A stretch of DNA of 64,000 nt, from the NCBI GenBank assembly GCA_964017195.1, contig OZ024892.1, positions 5,036,866 to 5,100,865 of the forward strand. The letters run 5' to 3'. This DNA comes from Siderastrea radians (lineage: Eukaryota; Cnidaria; Anthozoa; Scleractinia; Rhizangiidae). A program made the position numbers and the translations under genes. Each line of letters opens with the position of its first letter. The stretch's first letter is position 1. Below the pieces are notes generated by a model. It saw only the letters and a list, made by a program, of their open reading frames with translations, did no database searches and was not told where the DNA came from. Shown here piece after piece: positions 1 through 10,260 of this stretch.

Positions 1-178
1 GAGACGATTAACATACTAACTGAAACTGTCAGTGTTACCTGGTATCACAGTAGTGTGACAAGTTTTCTGCCAATGTTCAAAATGAAGAGATTTGGCTAAT
101 GTTGTTTAACATTAATCGACGCAAAATGCTTTACATGACAAAGAAGGAAACACCTATGTAAATTAAAAAGAAAAATAG
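1..178. repeat. Left block of module 1, truncated by the window edge
   Basis: This stretch closely matches 32574-32747 and, less well, 55685-55800. In module 2 that sequence lies between a minus-strand PAN exon and the minisatellite. It is therefore the spacer to the left of array 1, and its PAN exon would lie outside the window. No coding potential is seen. Confidence 0.8.
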
Positions 179-1592
179 GGGAATTACGCAGTCAATTAGT
201 CTCCTACGCAGCCGTTCTTGGGGTCGTAACGCAACGCTCCTCCCTACTAAACTTAGTGGCTGGAGGAGGATGGAGGATGTACTTCTGGGGGATGTACTCC
301 TGGAGGGTAAACTTCTGAAAGTTGTTCTGCAGGAGGATGTACGTCTGAGCATTGTACTCCTAAGGATCTACTTCTGAAAGATGTACTCCTGGAGGATGTC
401 CTTCTAAGGGATGTAATCCTAAAGGATGTACTTCTGGATGATGTACTTTTAAAGGATGTATTCCTGGAGGACATACTTCTAAGGGATGTACTCCTAAAGG
501 ATCTCCTTCTTGAGGATTACTTCTGGTGGATGTTCTTCTGGAGGATGAACTTCTAAGAAAAGTACTCATAAAGGATGTACTTCCAAAGGATGTGATCCTG
601 GAGGATGTACGTCTGGGGAATGTACTCCTGGAGGATGTACGTCTAAGGGATGACTCCTAAAGGGTGTACTTCTGGAAGATGTACTTCAGGAAGATGTTAT
701 TTTTAGGAATGTACTCCCAAAGGATGTACTTTTGGAGTAATGTACTTCTGGAGAATGTACTTCTGGTGGATGTACTTCAGAAGGATGTGCTACTGGAGGA
801 TGTACTTCTAAGGGATGTACTTCTAAAGGTTGTAATTCTTGAGCATGTACGTCTAAAAGACGTACTTCTGAAGGTGTACTCCTGGAAGATGTTCTTCTAA
901 GGGATGTTCTCCTGGAGGATGTACCTCTAAGGGATTTACTCCTATTGGATGTACTTCTGGGGAATGTACTTCTGAAGGATGTGTTTCTGGAAGATATACT
1001 TTTAAGGGATATACTCCTAAAGGATGTTCTTCTGAAGGATGTGATCCTGGAGGATGTACGTCTGGAGATGAACTCCTGGAGGATATACTTCTAAGGGATG
1101 TACCACTAAAGAATGTACTTCTAAAAGATGTATACTCCTACAGGGTGTACTTCTTAGGGGTGTACTCCGAAAGGATGTACTTCTGGAGGAAGTAATTCTG
1201 GTGGATGTACTTCCGAAGGATGTACTACTGGAGGATGTACTTCCAAGAGATGAACTTCAAAGGAATGTACTCCTTGAGGATGTACTCTTAACGGATGTAT
1301 TTCTGGAGAATGTACTTATGGAGGATGTGCTTCTACGGGATGCATTCCTAAAGGTTGTACTTCTTGAGCATGTACTTCTGGAAAATGTAATTCTAAAGGT
1401 TTTTTCTCCTGGAGGGTGTACTTCTAAGTGATGTTTTCCTAATGTACTTCTAAAGGATGTATTTTTAAGGGATGTACTCCTGGATGATATACCTCTAAGG
1501 GATATACGCCTAAAGGATGGACTTCTCAATGATGTATTTCTGGAGGATACACTTCTGAAGGATGTACGTCTAGAGGAAGTACTCCTGAAGGA
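179..1592. repeat. Minisatellite array 1 (15-bp unit)
   Basis: A lead-in of about 80 bp (179-259), shared with 32748-32830 and 56728-56815, runs into a tandem array of the degenerate unit GGATGTACTTCTGGA (variants CTCCT, CTAAA, CTAAG, CTGAA). The unit length is a multiple of three, so reading frames on both strands stay open and spell five-residue repeats: DVLLK/E on plus, RSTSF or EVHPL on minus. The plus-strand lead-in has ACG where array 2 has ATG. The array is interrupted at 1593 by Penelope-like elements and ends at 7029-7097. Confidence 0.9.
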
Positions 1593-3112
1593 TAAAAAAA
1601 TATACGGAACGACTGATCCTTACGGCAGTTAAAGAAACGAAGACACAGAAGACGAAATACGTAAAGCAGAAAAACTTTATGAAACAAAAAATTGCCCGAT
1701 ATTTTCGGTTTGCAAAACAAACCTTCTTCAGGGGCTACAAAAGTAGAATGAGTAAATACGTTATAGGACCGTTAACATAAAAGTTTAAAAATTTAAAATA
1801 AATGAATATAATAGGTTGGTAGTTGAACAAGAAGTGCCATTAACGTAGCTCATCACGTCTGTTTAATCCTTGCGGCTCAAGTGTCTTGGCCTTGTCAATT
1901 AAGTGTGCCTCACGTGCTTTTCTTACGGAGTCGCGGTTAGTATTTATTATTTCCAAGGGAATGAGACGGATGTCGTTGACGGAGTGCCCGGGTTAGTTGA
2001 AATGTTCCGAAACAGGGGTTGGGTTAGCAAGCTGTTGATGATTTTGGACGGAACGACGATGCTCGCCAAAGCGTTCGTGAAGATGTCGTTTAGTCTCCCC
2101 AATGTATTGGCAAGGCAAGTTAGTGTAGCGCATTTTTTACATTCAATAAAATAAATAAGGTTTTTAGATTTACAAGTTAAAGTGTCTTTAATACGTCGTT
2201 CTTCGTTAGTATAAAAAAGATATATTTGTCTTGCCCATCTTGTAAGAAAGGACACGTGAGGCAACGTGGATGCTTACATCTATAAATGCCAGCGGTCGAT
2301 CTTTGATCTTTATTTTTGGGATCACGCAATCTGGTGCGAACCAATAGATCACGCAGACTGGCACTTCTTTTGTAAGCGAGGACTGGTGGGGAGGAGAATG
2401 TTTGTTTGCAGTGGTTTGAAGATTGGAGAATGCCCAGATGTTTCCGCACAGTAGAAGCAGGGTTAGGAAGAGCGGGATTGAAGGTAATAACGAACGGTAC
2501 TCGGTTTGCGTTGCTATTTTGTTCTCGTGGTTTCAAGGTTTCGTGACGTGGGATGCAGCGGACGCGATTAATTTCTTTTGTTAGGAAGGATTGATTGTAG
2601 CCGCGTTTAACGAGATAAGCAAAGAGTTCTTTACAGCGTTGATCAAAGAAGGTGTCTGTGGAGCATATGCGACGTAATCGCAAGGCCAGGCTAAAAGGGA
2701 TAGTTCACTTCGTGTGATTAGGATGGCATGAAGATTTTAGAAGATACTGATGCTTGTCTGTGGGTTTCGTGTGAAGATCGGTTTGGATTTCGTTGTTGTG
2801 AAGGTTAACTTGAACGTCCAGGAACGGGAGGGTTTGATTGCGGGAACTTGAATACTCGTGAGTAAACTTGATGGTTGGGTGGATTGAGTTTAAGTAGCTA
2901 ATGAAGGTCTTGAGATGTTCGTCGCCCTCCGTCCACACCATGAAAATGTCATCGATAAACCTCCGCCAGACAAAGGGTTTGTAAGTGGCGTTTTCGATGG
3001 CTTGTTGTTCAAATTTGCCCATGAATAAATTTGCGTAGGAGGGTGCCATGCGCGTACCCATAGCTGTGCCATGAATTTGTAGAAAGTGTTGGTCGTTAAA
3101 AGTGAATGGACA
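1593..3112 (-). mobile_element. Penelope-like element fragment, inverted, 5'-truncated and decayed
   Basis: Read on the minus strand, this is the 3' half of a Penelope-like element (PLE). It holds the RT palm (IHGTAMGTRMAPSYANLF, RRFIDDIFMVWTEG), the thumb and linker, then a GIY-YIG endonuclease, a hammerhead-like motif and a 3' tail running into the minisatellite. It is nearly identical to the plus-strand element at 6153-6990. It is broken by a CGA-to-TGA stop near 2702 and by frameshifts near 2210 and in the GIY-YIG part near 2120. At about 3110 it joins head-to-head to a plus-strand fragment, a common arrangement for PLE insertions. Confidence 0.9.
1691..1738 (-). ncRNA. Hammerhead-ribozyme-like motif in PLE (degenerate copy)
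   Basis: The minus strand reads GCCC-CTGAAGA, a stem of GGTTTG with CAAACC, then GAAAA-TATC-GGGC. It is the same motif as at 3609-3655 but with one extra A after the GAAA core, so the minimal stem III region is altered. PLEs of many animals are known to carry type I hammerhead ribozymes in their terminal repeats. Activity is inference. Confidence 0.5.
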
Positions 3113-3668
3113 AGACAAATATACCTCTTTTTCTACTAACGAAGAACGACGTATTAAAGACAGTTTAACTTGTAAATCTAAAAACCTTATTTATTTAATT
3201 GAATGTAAAAAATGCGGTACACGTAACTTGCCTTGCCAATACATTGGGGAGACTAAACGACATCTTCACGAACGCTTTGGCGAACATCGTCGTTCCGTCC
3301 AAAATCATCAACAGCTTGCTAACCCAACCCCTGTTTCGGAACATTTCAACTTACCCGGGCACTCCGTCAACGACATCCGTCTCATTCCCTTGGAACTAAT
3401 ACATACTAACCGCGACTCCGTAAGAAAAGCACGTGAGGCACACTTAATTGACAAGGCCAAGACACTTGAGCCGCAAGGATTAAACAGACGTGATGAACTA
3501 CATTAATGACACTTCTTGTTCAACTACCAACCTATTATATTCATTTATTTTAAATTTTTAAACTTTTATGTTAACGGTCCTATAACGTATTTACTCATTC
3601 TACTTTTGTAGCCCCTGAAGAAGGTTTGTTTTGCAAACCGAAATATCGGGCAATTTTTTGTTTCATAC
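3108..3668 (+). mobile_element. Penelope-like element 3' fragment with GIY-YIG endonuclease
   Basis: An open frame from about 3108 to 3506 encodes the C-terminal endonuclease of a PLE: LIYLIECKKC, then CQYIGETKRHLHERFGEHR (the YIG motif and catalytic Arg/His region), then an acidic helix (KAREAHLIDKAKTLEPQGLN). An untranslated tail with the hammerhead-like motif follows, ending near 3668. In PLEs this domain nicks target DNA to prime reverse transcription. The fragment lacks RT and looks like the leading partial copy (pseudo-LTR) of a tandem pair, because a fuller PLE in the same direction begins immediately downstream. Confidence 0.85.
3609..3655 (+). ncRNA. Hammerhead-ribozyme-like motif (type I, PLE-associated)
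   Basis: The order is GCCC (stem I), CTGAAGA (core box CUGANGA), GGTTTG/CAAACC hairpin (stem II), GAAA (core box), TA-TC (minimal stem III and cleavage triplet), GGGC (stem I partner, perfect 4-bp match). Predicted cleavage is after C3647. One unpaired A sits between CTGAAGA and stem II, a deviation from the textbook fold. Its place in the PLE terminal repeat fits the described family. Activity is not shown. Confidence 0.6.
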
Positions 3669-3820
3669 ATCTGATCCAGGTCTACTTAAGATCCGGCAAC
3701 TCTCAACGCCTTGTCGCTGTGGTCTTTCCAGTTTATAAACTTTGTATGATTCATATTCCTACTGACCACCGGTCCTGAAACACGGATCCAAGCGTTTGAG
3801 TTCTCGCCTCTCGCCAAACA

Positions 3821-4855
3821 ATGGGGATTGAAATTTGTCTCTGGAGACAACGCGTTGGTTTGTTTGCTACTCCACAACAACCACGACACAACAAAGGAAA
3901 CCTTCGCTCCAGTTATCCTGAATCCAACTCATCAACCAGAAGATGGATCTTTCCCCAACGGCATAATTGTTTCTTGTTTCACCTATTTTTGTTGAGTTTT
4001 ACGTGGATCGTTATTTGGACATCTCTGCATTTCTGTAAACAAGTTTCCGACGTCACATCAGTCACACACTGCCCCATTTCTCAGGCACACAAAAACTGCA
4101 TAACAGCTACAACAGCAGTCTCCGAATCTATGTTTTCTCCGTTCTCTTTCCTTCTACTCTGCATGGACGTCGAACGCAACCCTGGTCCTCAACAACAAAT
4201 AAACATCTCTGACCTTCCAGTTTCTTCCAAGGCACTTTTCAACTCTGCTAGAATAAAAAGACTCAAGATCACACGTTATCAAAGCCATCTTTACAACCTT
4301 CTCACTTACAAGATTAATACCATGATCCCTAAAGGTCTGACCCCTAAGTGTCACCCAGGCAGACATTCAAATAATCCTCTTTTCTGGCAACGGTGGAACG
4401 AAAACCTGAAAAATCTTGCTAAATCCCAACTTGACCTCCTCCTTGAAGAAACTAAGAACAATCTTGCACTTCTGAACTCAACTTTTTCTGCCCAGAAAGA
4501 AGAACTCCGCCAGTCACTTAACGATGACCTCACGTACTTCAGACTTTGCAAGCACTTGGAAAATATGGTTTTCAACCTACTTACTAATCTTAATCAACGT
4601 CGTAGTAAGAAACTTCATAACCTGCTTCGCTCGAATCATACTGCTCCACTCCTTCACCAATCCCAAGTAGACACCGGTTCTTCGTCTGGCAATACTAATC
4701 ACCAACAACTAAGAAGAAAAAAACGTAGAACTCGTTCTTCTCAACTTGAAGAAAAAATCGTAGAACTCGTTCTGAACTTCAGAACTCTTCTAATCTTACA
4801 CTTGATGATACCGTCATTAATCTTTCCAATGTCCAACTATCAACGGCCGAAATGA
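3821..4855 (+). CDS. PLE N-terminal ORF with a 2A-like peptide
   Basis: The 344-codon ORF starts at ATG 3821. A hydrophobic stretch (residues about 44-62, FLFHLFLLSFTWIVIW) is followed by a second (FSPFSFLLLCM) ending in DVERNPGP at 4166-4189. This matches the 2A consensus D-[V/I]-E-x-N-P-G-P, at which ribosomes skip the Gly-Pro bond, so the N-terminal ~122 residues could be released from the downstream protein. The rest is basic and helical, ending in an Arg/Lys-rich segment (RRKKRRTRSSQ). A frameshift near 4740-4790, beside a direct duplication of CGTAGAACTCGTTCT, separates it from the RT frame, which should continue SNVQLSTAEMKLLSRGL. 2A motifs are known from several non-LTR elements and viruses; I infer a similar use here. 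Confidence 0.75.
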   Translation: MGIEICLWRQRVGLFATPQQPRHNKGNLRSSYPESNSSTRRWIFPQRHNCFLFHLFLLSFTWIVIWTSLHFCKQVSDVTSVTHCPISQAHKNCITATTAVSESMFSPFSFLLLCMDVERNPGPQQQINISDLPVSSKALFNSARIKRLKITRYQSHLYNLLTYKINTMIPKGLTPKCHPGRHSNNPLFWQRWNENLKNLAKSQLDLLLEETKNNLALLNSTFSAQKEELRQSLNDDLTYFRLCKHLENMVFNLLTNLNQRRSKKLHNLLRSNHTAPLLHQSQVDTGSSSGNTNHQQLRRKKRRTRSSQLEEKIVELVLNFRTLLILHLMIPSLIFPMSNYQRPK

Positions 4856-7028
4856 AATTGCTCTCTCGTGGTCTTACGTTCGTTCCTACTTCTCAGTCTA
4901 TAAATTGGTCTGAAGTACAGGCAGACATTAACGACTTTACAAGACGCCTAGGACTTAAAGAATTTTTCCACAATGAAGATGATTTAACAACAGATACCGA
5001 CACCCACCCTTTCAGATGCAAAGGATCTTGGACTCCTCCTCACGGAAGAGAAGCAGCTCTCGACGCTTTCATAAACGCAGTCGAACAAGATCTAATGTTT
5101 TCAACACCTGCCCGCATCCGCAACAATTTAACAAAGATAGAACGGAAAGCCATCAAACAACTACGAATCCGTACAGACATTAAACCCGCGGATAAGGGGT
5201 CTGGCACCGTAATTATGGACTACAACTGGTACGTCAATGAATGCCTGAGACAACTGAATGATAATAATAATAATAACTTTATTAACGTGTCAAAACTGTA
5301 GTAGCTGAGGGGAAAAGTCCCCTCTACTAATTGTGGACACCTAACCTGCCTAACTAAAAACGTAATTAAAATATATAAAATGGAAAAATATTTATATACA
5401 TTTAAAAAGCCTAATTACAACAATTAACTAAGCTAAAAAAACTGTAAAATCTGTTTCTTCAAAATTATGTTATGTAATGTTGGCGGCCAGTCATTCTTGG
5501 CATAGGTTGCAGCCTCGACAATCACTGACATTTGCAGCCAGCGCAGTGAGGTCCCGATCACGTATAACGTTCTTAAGTTTTACAAGTTACAATGATGCTA
5601 AGTTTTACAAGATGATGCTAACATGATGCTTTTTACATGATGCTAAGTTTTACAAGTTACAATCGAAAGACCTTACGAACGAAATACAAAAACGGTTAAA
5701 AGAGTACATCAATCGCCTGTATAAAGAAGATCTTATTGATGAACCAACCTTCAAATACCTCTCTTCCAACTCTGATCCCCAAGCTGGCCGTTTCTACATT
5801 CTACCAAAAATCCACAAGCAAGGCAACCCAGGCCGTCCCATCATTTCCACCAATGGACACCCCACCGAACGTATTTCTCAATTCGTTGGCTTCCACCTTA
5901 AACCCCTTGTACAGATGCTCCCATCCTACATCAAAGATACCACCCATTTTCTCCTCCAGTTACAGAACCTAGGACCTCTTCCCGATAATGCCATCCTCGT
6001 TACACTTGATGTTTCTTCACTGTACACCAACATACCCCACAAGGAAGGAATAGAAGCATGCCGCCACTTTCTTAATACACGCCAAAACAAATCACTTCCC
6101 ACTGAAAGAATCTGTGACCTCATCCGTATGATCCTCACAATGAACAACTTCACTTTTAACGACCAACACTTTCTACAAATTCATGGCACAGCTATGGGTA
6201 CGCGCATGGCACCCTCCTACGCAAATTTATTCATGGGCAAATTTGAACAACAAGCCATCGAAAACGCCACTTACAAACCCATTGTCTGGCGGAGGTTTAT
6301 CGATGACATTTTCATGGTGTGGACGGAGGGCGAAGAACATCTCAAGACCTTCATTAGCTACTTAAACTCAATCCACCCAACCATCAAGTTTACTCACGAG
6401 TATTCAAGTTCCCGCAATCAAACCCTCCCGTTCCTGGACGTTCAAGTTAACCTTCACAACAACGAAATCCAAACCGATCTTCACACGAAACCCACAGACA
6501 AGCATCAGTATCTTCTAAAATCTTCATGCCATCCTAATCACACGAAGCGAACTATCCCTTTTAGCCTGGCCTTGCGATTACGTCGCATATGCTCCACAGA
6601 CACCTTCTTTGATCAACGCTGTAAAGAACTCTTTGCTTATCTCGTTAAACGCGGCTACAATCAATCCTTCCTAACAAAAGAAATTAATCGCGTCCGCTGC
6701 ATCCCACGTCACGAAACCTTGAAACCACGAGAACAAAATAGCAACGCAAACCGAGTACCGTTCGTTATTACCTTCAATCCCGCTCTTCCTAACCCTGCTT
6801 CTACTGTGCGGAAACATCTGGGCATTCTCCAATCTTCAAACCAATGCAAACAAACATTCTCCTCCCCACCAGTCCTCGCTTACAAAAGAAGTGCCAGTCT
6901 GCGTGATCTATTGGTTCGCACCAGATTGCATGACCCCAAAAATAAAGATCAAAGATCGACCGCTGGCATTTACAGATGTAAGCATCCACGTTGCCTCGCT
7001 GTGGTCTTTCGATTTTATAAACTTTGCA
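4852..7028 (+). pseudogene. PLE reverse transcriptase, interrupted
   Basis: The frame from 4852 opens with the PLE signature LLSRGLTFVPT and continues to KPADKGSGTVIMDYNWYV and LRQLND, where a 0.4 kb insertion starts (about 5255). After it the same domain resumes at 5663 (KDLTNEIQKRLKEYINRLY). It continues with RFYILPKIHK, GRPIIS, VTLDVSSLYTNI, HGTAMGTRMAPSYANLF, the catalytic RRFIDDIFMVW (Asp pair) and LPFLDVQV. The normal product would be a retrotransposon RT followed by GIY-YIG, but the latter is replaced by an unrelated tail (VVFRFYKLCMTPKGC). This copy cannot make a complete enzyme. Confidence 0.9.
5255..5662 (-). mobile_element. Retroelement 3'-end insertion inside the PLE RT
   Basis: About 400 bp interrupts an otherwise continuous RT. 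Its left edge is (AAT)n followed by AACTTTATTAA, which on the minus strand reads as an A/T-rich 3' terminus with TTAATAAAGTTATT repeats, as in LINE or SINE tails. Its right part contains short repeats of ATGATGCTAAGTTTTACAAG (about 5560-5660). I do not recognise the family and see no clear target duplication. Confidence 0.55.
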
Positions 7029-7097
7029 TGACTCCTAAAGGATGTCCTTCTAAAGGATGACCATCTAAGGGATGTACTCCTAGAGGAAGATATTTAC
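7029..7097. repeat. Remnant of minisatellite array 1 to the right of the PLE
   Basis: Four or five 15-bp-like units (CCTAAAGGATGTCCTTCTAA type) resume directly after the PLE. This shows the PLE cluster lies inside the array rather than beside it. Confidence 0.85.
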
Positions 7098-7491
7098 ACA
7101 AGGACCCATATCAAGGTGATATTTCTTTGAAAAGCCGAGCAGATGTTCATTAAAAATGCATCTCCTATTAGTAAAGAAAAAAGAGCCAAAGACTATAGCG
7201 TATTTATTTTTCATTGCAAGGTATACTGTTATAGTAATCGGTACTTTCTAATAAGTGTTGTCAAACGTAAATAGTAATTATCAAACTTACTACAACGGTA
7301 CCCTAAAAACCGTGATTTCTCGAAAAGGATATCATAGAACCTTAGCTGACCCTGACTGTGAATAATATAATAGAGTTTTTCTCAGTTTTGACTAACTAGG
7401 CTTGCACATATCGACTAAAATCAGTATGTTGGTTTGGTCAGGTGGGGGGGGGGGGAGAATAAGGAAGGGAAAAGTATACATGTGTGGCTAT
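7098..7491. repeat. Right block of module 1
   Basis: This conserved non-coding block starts at ACCCATATCAAGGTGATAT. The same block occurs at 34218-34700, 42000-42720 and 59233-59560, after an array in three of the four cases. In module 2 it leads directly to a plus-strand PAN gene. Here homology stops at about 7491 (TGTGGCTATTTTT) and resumes near 29898. Confidence 0.85.
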
Positions 7492-8522
7492 TTTTGAGCT
7501 ATTTCGTCTACAAAATAGCCTTATAGTCGGCATGCAGCCTCAAGTTTCAGGGAAGGTAGGTTCTTTGGTTGGTTGGTTGGTTGGTTTTCGGGTGGACCAT
7601 GTTCGGCATTGCCGATGACTGTTGAATTTTACCGAAAGGCTAGTTGTCGGGGTCGGAACAAAAATGCAGATGAGAACGCACGGAAAATTCCGCTACTAAA
7701 GCGACACAACGAAAGTGTCCGGATTTCATTCGCTTGACGTTGGATAGTATATATCAAATAGAAATGGCTGGCTTCCTTGTGGTAGACTTCCTTAGAAAAC
7801 GAATCGTCAGCACAAACCTGGTTTAGACGTGAGCGGAAGCGAGTTCTAGTAAATAATTCGTGGGTTATCTGATATTTATGATGTTCGGTCTAGGAAATAT
7901 TTGTCAGCTTCGTTTGTTTTGGAAGATGAGAATTGGAACAAATCCTTTGTACGCATGCGCATAACTTACGTTTGGAGTTATATGGTTCAACTTTAGAGTG
8001 TGAGAAATAACGTGACTTCTGTGCAGGGATGTCCCATAATAAATGATGGTAAATAGAGGGCAAATAGATGGCAAATAGTTTGAAGGTATAAAAAGGGCAG
8101 AATAGTGAATTTCGAACTAAGACGAATTATTGTTCGCACCTTTTGGTAGGTTTTAAAAGTAATGCCCATGCCACTCGATCACTAGGTCTGTCAAAGGCAC
8201 AAGGTCCACAAGGAAAAAGATTGTATGGGTGGCATAAACGTTGCTCGTATGTGCGACTAGCTAAGCAAAGTTAGAGGCGACTTAGCAGGGAAATGGGTTT
8301 CTCGTTAGGCTGCGTGGCGGTAGCGGGATTGCTTGTACAAAGTTTGAGCGGAAAGATCAGCACGACAATCAAATCAAATCAAAACAATTATCACCTCCAA
8401 TACGAAGACAAAAACACAATAGCTCCATGCAAGATTCGTTTCACAGTTTTATAGACACAAAAATCGGTTATCATTTTTCAGATTACAAAAAACGCATAAA
8501 TCTACTCATTGCCCGCTTCCTA
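7492..8522. other. No gene recognised
   Basis: Only short repeats are visible, such as (GGTT)n at 7565-7588. No protein family, RNA gene or clear element ends are recognised. Confidence 0.5.
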
Positions 8523-9580
8523 TTAAAGAGCCAGTGTCACCCAAAGCGCTTTGCGCGCTTGTGTTTTTGTTTTGAAACAGATTTTTGCGTTTGGCTGGCG
8601 CGGTTGCCGGACCTTTCGCAAATTATACCTTTCAAACTGGCCTTTCAGCGAGCTGATATGTACAATAGTAACCTCTAAAAATAGAAATATCTTAATCGCT
8701 AGATCTTACTGGAGAAAACAACTCAAGATCTGAATTTGTAGTCAACGCGTATGGAGCTATTATAACAACCGATTGATTGATCAATCGATCTCTATGTACG
8801 TAAAACCAGAGCAGCCACTTCCACTCGATATAAAAATAAAACAAAAACAAGTAGTAAGAATATTGACGTCTTCATCGCTAGATGTCACTGGAGAAAAAGT
8901 ACTCAAGATCTGACTTCGCAGTCAATGCGTGTACATGAATATATTACAGTCCGATCGATTGATCGCCCGATCGATCGCATCGATCGCAAAACCAGAATAG
9001 TTACTTACACTTTTTGTAAACATAAAACATAAGCAGAGAGTGAACACAAGGAATAATTAAGCAAAACACCACAAGCTCATGACCATAAGCATTATTTTGG
9101 AGCAGGCCCGTAGCTACTGTTATTTTGTGACCACGATGAAAATTAACGTTCCTTCTGTTTTCATCCGGCAACGAACGTAGCACTATTTCGGTGAACGCAG
9201 TGTCAGTACTGTTGCTGAAACCCACAGTTGTTTTCTTTCTCTTCGCTACTGAGAGACGGACTCCTTCAGCAGTACAACTTTGGCAGAGCGCGGAAGACTC
9301 GGCCTTCGCCTCAGCTTTCCTGAACCCTACGAAGCATCCAATTTAAAGATCTCATTCTCCACCGCCAAAGCACTTCAGAATTCGGAAATATGCAACAAAA
9401 TCGATACGACGGCACTTAAATGTCAAGTCAAAATTTACACTAGTGCTTTCGGAACGCTAACGGCAGCGATGGAAGAAGATACAAATCAGACTTCACAACA
9501 ATCAAGAAAATGGCGGATTTTTCATATATGAAAGTTGTACCTCGGGGCGCAAAGCACTTTGGGTGACACTGGCTCTTTAA
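8523..9580. mobile_element. TTAA-flanked non-autonomous DNA element
   Basis: Terminal inverted repeats AGAGCCAGTGTCACCCAAAG (left, from 8527; right, complement ending 9576, one mismatch) extend to about 30 bp with GCGC-rich subterminal sequence. TTAA occurs directly outside both ends, as for piggyBac-like and Kolobok-like target sites. The interior has two related ~180-bp blocks (about 8698 and 8875, both with CTAGAT..TCACTGGAGAAAA and CTCAAGATCTGA) and GATCGATC-rich stretches. No transposase is encoded. Confidence 0.75.
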
Positions 9581-10260
9581 GTTTCTCCCTTTATTACACA
9601 ACTCTAGCTGCCACGAAAGCCAATAAAAAGCGCCGAAAACGAACTTATGACAGTCTCATGAAAGTCTCGTGACTCGCCATTGAACTTTGTCTCATCACAT
9701 GTTTGTACGTGACAAAACACCACTTGTTTGCACAAAACCTGACCTCACGCTCAATCTGCACAACACGTTCTTTACACGTGAAACGACCCACACTAAACAT
9801 TATCACATGACTACCTGGCCGTGCGATAAAATCTCCCCCCCCCCCCCGGGCTATTAAAGCAAAATTTGGCCTTCATTTGATCACACGTAATCCACGTGAT
9901 AAACTTCACGTTGTTTACCACACAGGCAAGGAGGAAAGAAAGGTCCGCCCATAATGCTTTGCGACCAACTATATTATCACTGGTCGTTGCCCACGTGATC
10001 TCACATTTGGGATTGAACGCGATGAGCATCGTGTGCAATGGCAAGCTTGTGTAGCAGCGCTGTCTCGAATTTAGAACAAGAAAGTTCTATGTTTTAGTCT
10101 TCCGTGCCTCGTAGTAAGTCCTGTGGTTGGACAACTCACCTTTCCCAGCGAACTGGCCGTTCTCCGGTTTAATGTGTTTTCTCTGATGCGGGGAATCGAT
10201 CGTAAATTCAATGGAAGACTTTCTGCCGCTCGATCGTAATATAATATCACGTCATAAAAG
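9581..10260. other. No gene recognised
   Basis: Unique-looking sequence with a C10 run near 9837. No open frame with a recognisable domain is seen. Confidence 0.45.

Larger units (their letters stand above)
3669..7028 (+). mobile_element. Penelope-like retroelement, near full length, lacking its endonuclease
   Basis: This PLE runs from a 5' untranslated start (3669-3820) through an N-terminal ORF, the RT domain and the linker. At about 6997 the sequence leaves the RT-GIY-YIG linker. It then repeats a piece of the element's own 5' end (GCTGTGGTCTTTC...TTTATAAACTTTG at 7000-7027, compare 3717-3748) before returning to minisatellite sequence. The endonuclease is therefore missing from this copy. 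A 0.4 kb insertion interrupts the RT at about 5255-5662, and a frameshift lies near 4780. Confidence 0.9.

Noticed and set aside
179..1592. CRISPR-like array
   Set aside because: Units are contiguous and degenerate without unique spacers, and the DNA is eukaryotic.
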